A DNA stretch of 64,000 nt, from positions 124,001 through 188,000 of the forward strand of contig MU394121.1 of NCBI GenBank assembly GCA_022578605.1, written 5' to 3'. Under the pieces are notes generated by a model that searched no databases, had not been told where the DNA came from, and saw nothing but the letters and a program-made list of their open reading frames with translations. Positions 11,232 through 21,700 of this stretch are shown here, one piece after another. The translations under genes and the position numbers were made by a program. The DNA is from Camillea tinctor. Its lineage: Eukaryota; Ascomycota; Sordariomycetes; Xylariales; Xylariaceae. The first letter of the stretch is position 1. Each line of letters opens with the position of its first letter.

Positions 11232-12195
11232 TTACATTTTGGTGTTCAATATACATCGGAGCTGGTTCGAAGTTTCGATCTCCTTCGCTCTGGTAACCAT
11301 CTCAGCAGCGTCCCAGTTTGCCCATACAAACTTTCCATTGAGAAATTTAGCCTCAGACGAGGCCAACCAAACACAGAAATGGCCCGCCAACTCAGCTATT
11401 TGTTAGTTAGTTATCCATTAGTTTTAATCAAATGCGAATAGAAAGTTGCTGAGGAAAGGGAGGGAGAGACTAACGTGTATCTTGATAAATACCAGATTGA
11501 CGAGTTTCCTCGAGTATCATGTCGGTGGCTATGATGCCGGGCTGCACTTGAACCACATGATACCCGGGATTTTCAGAGGCAAAGTAGTCTACTATCTTAA
11601 TGCTGGCCGCCTTCGATGCTGCGTACGCACTCATTTCCAACATGGGAACCGGAGTGGCATGTCCCATGCTCGAATTGATACTGATGAAGATGGGAGACTC
11701 TAGTCTCGCTACGGGCACAAAAGCCTTGATAGCATGTAGACCACTGACGACGTTCAACTCAAACGCTCGCATGAGGTCCTTGGCCTGATAGCTAGCGACA
11801 CGTCCCGCCACGGGGGCTGAACCGGCATTTGAGACAAAGATATCGATCGGTCCAACTTCAGAGCTGATCGAGGCGAGGGCATGGACAGCTTGTTCTTCGC
11901 TAGTCAGGTCAACTACGCGGTATAAAAGCTTAGTCTTATGGCGAGCCTTAATCTCCTCTAATGCTGCTTCGAGTACTTCCTTACGACGCCCGAGGATAGC
12001 AACCGAGTTGGCCTTGGCCTGCGCAAAAGCTGTGGCAATGGCCTTGCCAATTCCGGTTCCACCCCCGGTGACGACCACATTCTTTCCAGATGCGGACAGT
12101 TCTGGCCGCTCTGGCGAGATGAAAGGATACGGCTCGTGGTGATATGTTTTCGTGAAAAGCTCGCGGCTAACGACGGGGGCAGTAGTGTCCGCCAT
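11232..12195 (-). CDS. Short-chain dehydrogenase/reductase (classical SDR)
   Basis: Exons 12195-11475 and 11395-11232 are joined across a 79-bp intron (donor GTTAGT, acceptor AATAG), giving 294 residues. The start MADTTAP at 12195 is preferred to 12267, whose extra residues look like leader. Motifs: cofactor loop TGGGTGIG, then NAG (SNAGSAP), then a catalytic Ser in NSSMGH, then YAASK. The second exon supplies the family's usual ending: ELAGHFCVWLASSEAKFLNGKFVWANWD. The substrate cannot be told from sequence. It shares a divergent promoter with the medium-chain reductase at 12690. Confidence 0.92.
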
Positions 12196-12689
12196 GGTTT
12201 GATGATGATGGTGAATGGTAGTTAGGTAAAACGAGGGAGCTGAATAATTCAGATATCTCATACTCAATAGGTCTTCAAATTAATCGTATTCTGGGCATAC
12301 TATATAACGGATATAACATTTAATTCCGTCCATGCCATGACCCAATACCGTAATGCGTAGCAAAGCCGCGTGGTGCCAAGTCTGCCGCGGTTTTGTATAG
12401 CACCTTTAGCATCATGAACCTTGTTCTCGATAGATACAGAAACTCAGGGAAGAGATGGAGTTAACATGATTAAATCCGCAAGGGGCGAACACCAAACCGA
12501 GTCCGGGGGTTGGGGACCAAGACTGGATGCTCCGTTCATAGTGGTGTTGCTCAGTGTGGGATTGTGGGATGGCTTCAGTTTAAAGACGCGTGACAACTTC
12601 ATAGAGAGCTGAGATCTAATGATAATGGAATCAATCACACAAGTCTAATTCTAAAGTCGAAAATTCGGTTTCCTAGAGCAATTATCAAC
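12196..12689. promoter_or_regulatory. Divergent promoter, SDR / medium-chain reductase
   Basis: This 494-bp gap lies between outward-facing start codons. A direct repeat of GCCGCG sits at 12365-12370 and 12384-12389 (13-bp spacer). AGATATCT is at 12251-12258 and shares the GATATC core of the palindrome at 8566. CCG-type repeats can bind fungal Zn2Cys6 regulators, but no regulator gene is in the window. Confidence 0.45.
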
Positions 12690-13772
12690 ATGTCAAACAC
12701 GCAGCAGTCCCGATCTATCTTTGTCAGGTCCGATGGGAAACTTTCTATCCAAGAAGTCACTGAGTCCTATACGCCTCAGGGCTCCCAGTCCTTGATTCAA
12801 GTCAAATACTCGGGTATCAATCCCTGCGACTTGAACTTCTTCCACATCGGGCTACACTCTTTTATCACCGGCTTCGACTTCGCGGGAACTGTTGTTGAGA
12901 AGGGCCCAGATTCCCCCTTTCAAGTGGGAGATACGGTCTGTGGTACATCGCCCGTCAATGTTCCGCAAGCATCTCATTTCGGTTCACACCAAGATCTCGT
13001 CATTGGAGAGAGCCGACTCCTCTATCAAATCCCACCGGGGCTTGATATGAAAGATGCTAGTGCGCTTGTTCTAGTATCACACACGGCCATTGACGGCTTG
13101 TTCAATGCACTTGGGTTTGGGTTCCCAGCTGCTGATATCCAAGGAGATGACCCAAAAGATCGTCCAATCTTGATCTGGGGTGGAGCCACCAGCGTGGGCA
13201 TCGTGGCTATTCAGCTCGCCAAAGCCGCCGGTTTCAGTCCCATCTTCACGACGGCGTCGTCGAAGAATCACGCTACTCTCAAAGAATATGGGGCTACTAA
13301 ATGCTTTGACTACAATAGCCCATCCGTGCTCGAAGATATTAAAGCAGCTGCTAAGTCCCTGAATATCACATTGTCAGCTGCTTTTGACACCGCCGGCAAG
13401 GGCGCTCTATCTGAGGGAGACGCTTTTCTCAACAGCTCACCAGCACTAACTAAGAAATCACTGTCTCCAGGCGTGGCCCCTAAGGACCTCAAACTCGCGT
13501 GCTCCCAGCCAGTGCCTAGCGATCCAGCGTTCAAGCTCTGCACTAGCTACCGGCCCCATGGCAGCTTTGACGCTCTAGGTTTCCCCCAGGATCCTAAAAC
13601 ACCAGAGAGGGTATATGAAATTATGAAATATTTCATAGAAAGTAAACAGACGGCCTTAAAGCTTCCGAAGGTGACTGCAGTGAAAGGGGCGGAAGCGGGT
13701 ATCGCTGCGATTGAGAAAGTGGCTCATGGAAATGTGAGCTTGGAGAAGATTACCATCGAGCATCCCATGTAA
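12690..13772 (+). CDS. Medium-chain dehydrogenase/reductase, enoyl-reductase or quinone-oxidoreductase type
   Basis: An intronless gene of 360 residues. The N-terminal GroES-like domain has YSGINPCDLNFFHIG and GFDFAGTVVEKG. The Rossmann domain shows IWGGATSVGIVAIQLAKAAGF. The catalytic and structural zinc cysteines of classical alcohol dehydrogenases are not evident, which fits the zinc-free NADPH-dependent group that includes fungal trans-acting enoyl reductases and ToxD-like proteins. It probably reduces an activated C=C or a quinone; the substrate is unknown. It is transcribed away from the SDR at 11232-12195. Confidence 0.9.
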   Translation: MSNTQQSRSIFVRSDGKLSIQEVTESYTPQGSQSLIQVKYSGINPCDLNFFHIGLHSFITGFDFAGTVVEKGPDSPFQVGDTVCGTSPVNVPQASHFGSHQDLVIGESRLLYQIPPGLDMKDASALVLVSHTAIDGLFNALGFGFPAADIQGDDPKDRPILIWGGATSVGIVAIQLAKAAGFSPIFTTASSKNHATLKEYGATKCFDYNSPSVLEDIKAAAKSLNITLSAAFDTAGKGALSEGDAFLNSSPALTKKSLSPGVAPKDLKLACSQPVPSDPAFKLCTSYRPHGSFDALGFPQDPKTPERVYEIMKYFIESKQTALKLPKVTAVKGAEAGIAAIEKVAHGNVSLEKITIEHPM

Positions 13773-15041
13773 TCGGCGATGTTGATCCCATGGGGAGATC
13801 TCCTAGTTAGCAACACTTGACTAAAACGTCAACCTCGAAATTCACGTTGTGATTATTAATATTTGTTGAATCTTACTCTATATGTTTAAATTTAAGTGTT
13901 TAAAGATTAATACCTAGAGGGACTTTTCCTAAGCATCTAGGGTTAAATGCACAGCTCCAGTCTCTTGCCCAAAGTAACAGAATTCCCCAATATCTTACAA
14001 GGTTACGTCCGGTGCGCGAGACGAGGTATTAGTGCGCGTTCGACGGAATTTGGACATCCAACACCCGGTGTAAAGCACTTGACCGCGGTGAAGGCCATAT
14101 GGCTTGTGGCATCACAAGAAGTCATAACTAACCCCAGTCTTAATCAACCAATGTATGGTATTCTAGATGGCTTGGCTTAGGGAGGAAAATATTGCCAAGT
14201 TAGAGAATAACCCAGAAATTGTATCGAGAAATATAGAAGAAATAGTTACAATCAGATGTGGAATAATGGCTACGGAGCTTCCCCTCTTAAAAATACTGTA
14301 GCGTTGACCATTGTTTCATGCCTATCAGGAAACGCGCTTCTTGTCGTTCTCGTATAATCGCATTTGGGATCGGTAGCAATGATCCATGTTCATGAGAAAC
14401 CTTGCAGCCTCGAAAGGCATTTCTAATACATCTGTCACGCCCTATACCACCTTGCATTCCGTATGCGGGACTGGCCGGGCTCAATGTTGTACCGACTTTT
14501 ACTGTATATAGCATTGAGTATTGCCATGCTATAGCCCCTACAATTCAGCCCGGATGAACACAGCACTGCGAAGTCGGCAAGTGAGGCCGTCATCGCAAGT
14601 GATCGACATGAATTTATACTCGATCCACTCATTTCGGTACCGACAGGTCTTTGGTGGCTGCGCCGCCGGGGGCACGGGACCCACAAGCCAAGAAGGGGAG
14701 GTTGTCCTTGTCCTTTGCTTCGCATCGGAATTAATTATCTACCAAGCAGGTCTGGACGAAAGTTCCAATTAGGCAACGCAAGGCTTCGGAAGGCATAGGT
14801 TCCCTAAGTCCGAGGGGGAAAATGTGCTTTTTAAGAGACCCATTCGTTCATTGGAGCCGGACTATTATACGTGTCGACTCTCTATTGCGAGAAACCCCTA
14901 ATAATTATGGGCAGACTGGAGCTGGCTGTCCCTCTCTACAACCATCGAAATCACCACACATCACCTTCTTATCCTGCGGGTGAGAGAATAAAGAAATAAA
15001 GACCTGCCTACGTATAAAAAGGACAGAAAAAAGAGAGAAAA
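13773..15041. other. Intergenic region 3' of the reductase and upstream of the second SDR
   Basis: This region has no supported gene. The first few hundred bases are AT-rich (13840-13930). TATAAAAA at 15013-15020 is only 22 bp before the ATG at 15042, closer than usual for a TATA box. Confidence 0.5.
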
Positions 15042-16153
15042 ATGTCTTCGAAACTCGAGAAAGACGCGGCTTGGGAGGGGACTTTCTTAAGCTTGCTGTA
15101 TAGGCAGTTTTTCCTCCATCCCACGCCACTCCCAGATTCGACACGGCTCGAAGGCCAGACAGCCATCATTACGGGCGCCAACAGCGGGCTAGGCTTCGAG
15201 GCGTCACGCCAGCTTCTGCAGCTAGGACTATCACACCTCGTCATAGCCGTGCGCTCGCAGAAGAAAGGGGAAGATGCCGTAGGCCGGCTACGGGGCGAGT
15301 TCCCGAACGCTAAAATCGAGGTGTCCGTCTTGGACATGGCTGACTACGACTCGATTGTGGCTTTCACGCAGAGGTGCAAGGACCTGGAGAACATCGACTA
15401 CGCCATCCTCAACGCCGCGATGCAGAGCTCTAAATTTGAGCGCAACGAGAAGACAGACCACGAGGCCGTGTTCCAGACCAATTACCTCTCGACGGCCCTC
15501 CTAACCCTCCTCCTCGCAGCCATCATGCGCGAGAAGAAGAGGCAGAAGAGCAAGAGCGAATCCTCTTCATCCCCTGCCCGGGTGCCGGTCCTCAGCGTCG
15601 TGGGGTCGGACACCATGTACATGGCGGACGTGCGGACGGACGGGTCGATCTTTGAGTTCATGGACGACCCGGCGCGGTACGCCAAGGTGCAGCAGTACGC
15701 CAACTCGAAGCTGCTGCTGATGATGTTCGTGTCGCGGCTGGCGGAGAAGACGAACCCTGAGGACGTCATCATCAGCGTGTGCAACCCGGGGTTCACGGGC
15801 GGCACGAGCCTCGGCCACGACGGCCTCGGCAACCCGTTCATAGATCGCTTCTTCCTGCCTATCTTTACGAGGATTATGGCCCGCCCTACTCCTGTTGGTG
15901 CTAGCGTGTACACGCACGCGCTGCTTATGGAGAAGGAGGAGAGCCATGGGAGCTTTGTCAGTGATTGGGCTATTAAACCGTAAGTGTACCAATTGCTCGT
16001 GCTATATATGTAGTCACTAGGTCTAATGAAATTTGCTATATTTCTAGGTACGCTCCGGTGATGTACACCCCCGAAGGCCGCAGCACGATCAATAGGCTCT
16101 GGGACGAAACGGTGGACGAGTTGGGATTGTCGTCTTCTATTTGGGAGAGTTGA
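15042..16153 (+). CDS. Short-chain dehydrogenase (extended substrate, WWOX/retinol-dehydrogenase-like)
   Basis: Exons 15042-15979 and 16048-16153 join across a 68-bp intron (donor GTAAGT, acceptor TTTCTAG) to give 347 residues. Cofactor motif TGANSGLG is near residue 42. The usual NAG is NAA (ILNAAM). The active site is Ser in SVVGSDTMY and YANSK. The second exon adds YAPVMYTPEGRSTINRLWDETVDELG, a common C-terminus in fungal members. The family reduces or oxidises a carbonyl/alcohol with NAD(P)H; the substrate is unknown. It follows the reductase gene on the same strand at 1.27 kb. Membership of the redox cassette is therefore less sure than for the four genes to its left. Confidence 0.9.
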
Positions 16154-16986
16154 ATTGTTCATTGCTGGCTATACTACATGGTTTGGTTGGTTAAGAGGAA
16201 TGGGTTTTTGGTGTTGAGGGTATCATGGTATTTTGAACAACTAGGGAATTGCTATAGTCCTTTTCTTTTTTTTGCATTTTGCATATTTCTATCTTTGAGG
16301 TTTTCCCAATGTGTAATACATAATGGTATTTTGTCCTCTGAATACTTGCGCCTGTGATCCTGCTGTTTGCTCCAAGTTGCTACTCAGTCCAAGCTACTAA
16401 CATCTTGCATGGTTTTATTTGATACATATTCCTCTTTCTTTCGAAATTCGATCTTCAAGGGCAACCCATATGGTTTACCTATTGAGTCCTATGCACGATC
16501 ACACGTAAAAAACTAGTCGTGATTAACTCCGGTAGGAGTAGTAGTTGGGGGAGCAAGGTCAAGGTACTAGTCGATTGGAAACTCTCCGCCAAGTCATTCA
16601 TGCTCCCAACACTTTTCAGTTCAAAGCTCCCAGACCTTCAGATCCCCTAATTAGGCATCTCCCCGCTCGACCAAGCTATGTTGAGATCATATCCCACATA
16701 AGTGGGTTGGGGGCGAGATGGAATGGGATGCGGGATGATGTATAGACCTCGGGATATAGTGGGGCTTACATAATGCAGTCCCGACTATGGAATTAGGGTT
16801 GGCGCGTGGACCTTGTCCAGACCCACTTCCTGAGAGGCTCTTGGAACTTCGAGATAAGCCCCACTTATTAAAAAAACTCCTCACGACGTCACGAGATTAG
16901 TCAGGTTAGTTAGTGTTTGCCCCTCTCCTCCATCTTCTACACCACATGGATATAGGGCCATTTAAGAGGCTGGCCAATCATCAATT
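16154..16986. other. Intergenic, no gene seen
   Basis: This is the 3' flank of the SDR gene and the 5' flank of the tRNA gene. I see only T-rich tracts and no supported element. Confidence 0.5.
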
Positions 16987-17092
16987 GGTGAGATGGCCGA
17001 GTTGGTTATGGCGCCAGGTTAAGGAATTCAAGAGCCTTGACATCAATATCCTGGTGGAGCAATCCGCGTGGGTTCAAGTCCCACTCTCATCA
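16987..17092 (+). tRNA. tRNA-Leu(AAG) with a 24-nt intron
   Basis: This folds as a class II tRNA. The acceptor stem GGTGAGA (16987-16993) pairs over 7 bp with TCTCATC (17085-17091), and the discriminator base is A at 17092. The D stem is GCC/GGC. The anticodon stem is CCAGG (17014-17018) with CCTGG (17050-17054), the loop starts TT, and the anticodon AAG is 17021-17023. The intron is 17025-17048, after position 37. The variable arm is long (GGA GCAA TCC). The T arm is GTGGG TTCAAGT CCCAC, which contains the internal B box. A T run at about 17098-17107 is the polymerase III terminator. Confidence 0.93.
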
Positions 17093-17095
17093 TCG

Positions 17096-17108
17096 ATTTC
17101 TTTTTTTC
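17096..17108 (+). terminator. Polymerase III terminator of the tRNA-Leu gene
   Basis: T-rich run with seven or more consecutive T starting about 6 bp after the tRNA 3' end. Confidence 0.75.
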
Positions 17109-17621
17109 CTCCATTCCTCCTTTGACCTTGAAACAGGCTTACGGGGATATCTTTTATATCTTTCAATTTTTTTGTTTTTCAAATTATTCGAATATTATTA
17201 GGAAGATGGGGGTCAGGGAGATATCCAGCTGGTAGCGAGAGATAGATTAATAGACGTGAACTTCACATCTCTCTACACAGGTAGCGCTGCTCTGTATTCC
17301 CATTACAAACAATAGGTACTCTTATAGCATATACATATTTTATTTCATTTTATTTTTGTATTTACTTATTGTTACATCATACATAAGCTAATAGCTCTGC
17401 CCAATCCGCTACTACTATGCCACATCGTGAGTAGATAGATAGGCATCCCCTTCCATAGTCAACTCGTGTAAGCAAGTATATATGCGGAACACAATACGCT
17501 TTCTCTCACCTAATGATGGGTCACCTCTTTAGATAGTGTCGTTAATAAGTTCCTAAGCACCCCTAGCCCCTAAATTTTCTCATCTTCAAACGATCCCTTT
17601 ATACACAACCCAACCCTCCTC
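17109..17621. other. Intergenic, AT-rich
   Basis: This is the segment between the tRNA terminator and the 3' end of the bL27m gene, which lies on the other strand. It is AT-rich (17160-17370). No gene is seen. Confidence 0.5.
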
Positions 17622-18761
17622 CTACTCCTTCGTAACTGGCGGTTCCGTCTTCGCTGCAGGTGTGGGAGCAGACATAGTCGTAGTTGTAGGCGTAGGCGTA
17701 GGTGTAGGTGTCTCCCCACTTGCTGCGGCCGGAGGAGGTGGCGCGTTCCCACCATCCGCAGTAGATCCACCCGTAGCACCATCTGTACCAGGTCCACCCG
17801 CAGCAGCAGTCTTCTGCGCGGCCATTCTCTTGCGGTACTCGGCCATCTTGCGCATCTTGGCGGTGCGTTGAGCATCGAGGGCCTCCTTGCGGCGGGCGAT
17901 CTTGTCCTCGCGCTCAGTGCGCATCTCGAGGGCGATAGCCTTGGCCTTGAGGCGGCGGTTACGCATGGCAACACGGCGCGAGCCCATCTTGCGCTTCTCG
18001 GTGCGCACCAGGGTACCCAGGCGCCAGTTCTCCTCGCGGTAGGCGTAGTGGTCCTTCTGCAGCTTGATGATGCGCTCGTCACGCGGGTGCGGCTTGCGGC
18101 CGAAGCCCTGGCGCACGACCTGGGTGGGGATTCCTGAGGGAGAGATCTCGGGCTCGATGGTCGGCGCGGTCATGGGCACGGCGACGAGGTTGAGCTTCCG
18201 CTTGCGCATCTGGTGCGGCTTGTAGGGCAGCTTGTCCTCCTTGTTGAACACTACGCCGATGTATTGTCGCTTCGGGTGCTTGGCGGGGTCCCGGTAGTAT
18301 TTCACGTAGCCTGTGGCCAGGGCGAAGATGGTGTGGTCGCGACCTATGCCGCAGTTCTCGCCTGCGTGCCAGACGGTGCCACGCTGCTTGTAGATGATGT
18401 TGCCCGTGATCACATAGGAGTCTGTAGGCTTTTAGTCAGCCTCGAATTGCCTTCTTATCCCTCCCCTTCTTCTTCCCTTTCCGACTTCTATCATAGGGCA
18501 AGACGTACCGCCAGACTTCTTCGCTCCTAGCTTCTTGGGGATCGTGCTTGAATCCCGCAGCTTGTACATTCCCTGCGACTTGACGGAAGCATGCCTCCGA
18601 CCTTCGACCAGGACATTGCCACCGGTGCCTCCTATCCGAAGCTGGCAGAACACATCCTGCAATTGTCTGAGGGCGAGGCCTGCACATGCTGTTGCCCCTC
18701 CCGATATCGTGGTGGTCGAAGCAGCGGCCACGAGCGGCCGCCGCAATTGAGCGATCCGCAT
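17622..18761 (-). CDS. mrp7: Mitochondrial large-subunit ribosomal protein bL27m
   Basis: Exons 18761-18509 and 18421-17622 join across an 87-bp intron to give 350 residues. The first 50 residues look like a mitochondrial presequence, rich in Arg, Ala and Ser. The bL27 core spans the intron: [44 protein letters not shown], with the family's GNII-QRGT and GxGRDHT features. The fungal C-terminal extension follows; it is basic and coiled ([19 protein letters not shown]) and ends in an Ala/Pro/Thr-rich tail. The protein sits near the peptidyl-transferase centre of the mitoribosome in this family. It is divergently arranged with lcl2. Confidence 0.95.
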
Positions 18762-19289
18762 GGCTGCAGAGTACCCGTTCGTCGGTCGGTCAATCGATCG
18801 AGGATGGCTTCTGCTTTATCTGAGGGGTAGGGTGAATTCGAGCCGAGCTATGCCTTCAATTCGTTCCCATTTGATAATTCGCTGTATTCCGTAAGTAAGT
18901 AGTACCTCCAGTGGGATTTAGTGTTAGCTACCGGGGTTAAAATTTCGGGGGCTTAGTCATCACCATCCCGAAACCTACCTATGATATCCATTATGCGCAC
19001 TAGTAACAGCTGGGTTACACAGATAGCGATAGCGATAACGATAACGATAAGGAATTGATTCCTATCTATCTGTGAAAGGTGACAGCATAGCAATGTGTAG
19101 CTTTCTTCTTCTTCCATTACTTCTACCAGCTGATGCGCATCATCTGAGGAGCCACCCAAAATCCAACGAGCCAAACTCATCGATTTCTCTTACGATTGTG
19201 CTAATATCCTGACCAAATATCGATACGATTTCCAAGCCCTGAAAACGTGATTCCGACCTTTCTCCAATAAGACCAGCTTATCCACAACG
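18762..19289. promoter_or_regulatory. Divergent promoter region, bL27m / lcl2
   Basis: This 528-bp gap lies between outward-facing starts. A short tandem run (gcgata/acgata/acgata) lies at about 19023-19050. No other distinctive motif is seen. Confidence 0.5.
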
Positions 19290-19758
19290 ATGCACAACCC
19301 ACTCCCGCTCTCCCTCCTCCTAACCCTCCTCCTCTCTCTAGCCCCCCTCGCATCCGCGCAATTTGGTTTCTTCGAGCAGATGTTCGGCGGCGGCGGCGGT
19401 GGACAGCAGCAGCACCAACACCAGCAGCAAGCGCATAACGTGCCCAGCGACTCGGCCATCTACCGGAGCAACTTTGACCGCATGCACTGCGACAACTACC
19501 TGTGTCCGGACACTCTCGGTATTACCTCCCCATCTCCCTACTCTGCTGCATGTTCGCTCCCTTTCCTGGCTCTGAAACTAACGAACGGTAGCATGCGTTC
19601 ACTTCCCGCACCACTGCCCCTGCCCCTGGCCCGCCCACGAGGACAAGTTCGAGCTCGCCGGCGAGGCGGGCGGGTCGCGCATCTGCGTGTCCCGGGGCGG
19701 TTTCAAGCCCGGCGAGGCCGCACGCAAGGTCGAGCTAGCGCGGAAGGGGTTGCTCTGA
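19290..19758 (+). CDS. lcl2: LCL2-like secretory-pathway protein
   Basis: Exons 19290-19518 and 19592-19758 join across a 73-bp intron to give 131 residues. A clear signal peptide (residues 1-23, cleavage after ASA) leads into GFFEQMFGG, a Gly/Gln/His-rich stretch, and then the conserved core: [61 protein letters not shown]. Without the splice the reading frame is lost after CPDTL. The family is named for long chronological lifespan in yeast and is implicated in ER-associated degradation. The cysteine set suggests a disulphide-rich lumenal domain. Confidence 0.94.
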
Positions 19759-20875
19759 TTTACACACGGCTATATACCCTCTCCTGGTACTGATCCTTGC
19801 AACCGATATATATGGACAAGTCTAAGGTCGGTATTGTGCGGTAGTGGCATAAGCACGGGAAAGGGTTCATCGAATATATCATCGTTATTGGCATGCGGGC
19901 GTTTGTTTTTGTTTGGTCAGTTCGTTGAAACTAGTATTCAATATAGAGAAAAGCAAACAAAAATAGAAATTTCAAATAAATAAAATCCTACAACCTTCAC
20001 AATCACGAAAGGAACCAGTCACTTCTACAAGAGGTATCGCATCGTACCATATCGGATCTATCTGCCGATACTCGCAAACTAAGGACTACGAGGAATCGTG
20101 TCCGATAAAAAAAAAACCCACTCAAGCCGTACTACCACAGCGATTTTCTTTTCTCCTGTAAAAACACATTTCCCCTTTTATAAAGTAGGAACACAGAGTT
20201 CCCTCACACTCACAACACCAGTAACATGAAAGACACATGGACACTTGGTTTTTTTAAACCCAAACTGAAACATAAAAATGGATGGGGGAATTCGTGTGTA
20301 ATATCATACAACCGATTCTTTTCATTTCTGCTTGCGCGTGTATAATTTGTTGGTCGGGTCGGATTGGGTTGGTTGGATATAGAAAAGGGGGGCAGATAAT
20401 ACATCCTCATAGAGCAATCGATGCCATGCTGGGTCACCCCTATTCTCTTCCCTCCTTAGCTATATATAATATGAACCCATTCTAGATAGCCATACCCTGA
20501 TCCCTCGACCTTGTCTCGTTCCCCTAGTCGGTATTGGTGGAAAGGGAAAAGTGAATACTGATCCGTCCAACTCCGAGGCGTGTAGATGCGTCTGTGTCGG
20601 TTGTTGTAAATACAAATCGAAAGACGACGGCGACGATAGTGGGTAAATTTAGGGCAGAAAAAAAAAGAAGAGCATAATAAAAACAAGAGGAAAAGAAAAA
20701 GAGAGACAAGGACGCCTAAGCCTTAAAAACTCCAACCCAGCATGCAAGTCGTTGTCGTTTGCTGATTTCTGTCCTGATTTATTTCCTTTCTACGATCCGG
20801 TTCTCACAAGACCTATAGTTAGGTTTAGATGGTAAAGCGGACCTTCAGGTGAGCAGGTTCTGCAGCAAGTTGCCC
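19759..20875. other. Convergent 3' region between lcl2 and glc8
   Basis: This region carries both genes' 3' flanks. It contains A runs at about 20107-20116 and 20659-20670, and no supported gene. Confidence 0.5.
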
Positions 20876-21700
20876 CTAGTCGCCAGCCTTAACCTTGGCG
20901 CCGTTAATCGTCGGGACCTTGGGAACGCTCTCGTCCTCATCTTCGAGTTCGTCGAGCGACTCGGGGTGACCGAGGAACTTGGCCACTTCCTTCATCTCGT
21001 AGTGCTTCTTCCGGAGTTCCTCGAACTTGCGGTGCTTCTCGAGCTCCTCAGCGGTCATGCCAGCAAGCTCGTTCTCAGCGTCGTGCTGGGGTGTGGCGTC
21101 TTCGTCGTTAACATGAACCTTGCTGTGCTTACGACTCGATTTGAACTCGTCCTCGGGCACCTCCTCCTCAGGTTCACCCAGCGACAGGCCCGGGATCTCC
21201 TCGCGCGAGTTGTCGCCGTCGGGATACTCCTCGTCGTCATCTTCCGAGGGTTCATAGTGTCTGGCGTAGGGGGTCTTGGGCTCGGTGATCTTCATGGTGG
21301 AGGAGCGCTCCTGCTCGGTGAGGTAGAGGTTGGCCTCATCCCAGGTCAAGCGCTGGTTGTTGGCCAGCTCGTCCTCGGCACCGCTGTGGGAGGGGGTGCG
21401 GGATGATTGGCGGCGGGAACCGGCGGGGCGACTAGCGGCACTGGAGGATCGGCGGTGTCCAGCATTTACTTGCGTGTTCACGATGGTGAGCTCCTTCTCG
21501 TCCAGGTCCTTCTCCTTAATAGGCGACTCGGGAGGGGATTTTTGATACGAGTTCTTCAATATGCCTACGGATGTTAGACATTGCGATATAATATGAAAAA
21601 AAAAAGGAATGAAAGGATAAATATAAATACCTCTGGGGCGCTTAACCTCCGGTCCCGGAGGACTGTGGATAACCTTGGGACTCGTCTCTACGGTAGCCAT
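20876..21700 (-). CDS. glc8: Protein phosphatase 1 inhibitor-2 homologue
   Basis: Exons 21700-21631 and 21564-20876 join across a 66-bp intron to give 252 residues. The intron length is a multiple of three, so the unspliced frame stays open. It was chosen because the splice restores the conserved PP1-binding block RGILKNSYQ at residues 23-31. Further hallmarks of the family are the LTWDEANLYLTEQER region, KTPYARHYEPSEDDDEE (the GSK3/CDK-like Thr-Pro site) and, near the C-terminus, FEELRKKHYEMKEVAKFL with the HYE element that enters the PP1 active site. In yeast Glc8 modulates type 1 phosphatase and glycogen control. The protein is acidic and probably disordered. Confidence 0.93.
   Translation of the reverse strand: MATVETSPKVIHSPPGPEVKRPRGIYIYPFIPFFFHIISQCLTSVGILKNSYQKSPPESPIKEKDLDEKELTIVNTQVNAGHRRSSSAASRPAGSRRQSSRTPSHSGAEDELANNQRLTWDEANLYLTEQERSSTMKITEPKTPYARHYEPSEDDDEEYPDGDNSREEIPGLSLGEPEEEVPEDEFKSSRKHSKVHVNDEDATPQHDAENELAGMTAEELEKHRKFEELRKKHYEMKEVAKFLGHPESLDELEDEDESVPKVPTINGAKVKAGD

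Noticed and set aside
6703..16153. A complete classical secondary-metabolite cluster
   Set aside because: No PKS, NRPS, terpene synthase, transporter or regulator gene is seen within the window, so only a cassette is claimed.
15482..16162. Minus-strand frame of 226 codons
   Set aside because: It lies opposite the second SDR gene and has no domain signature.
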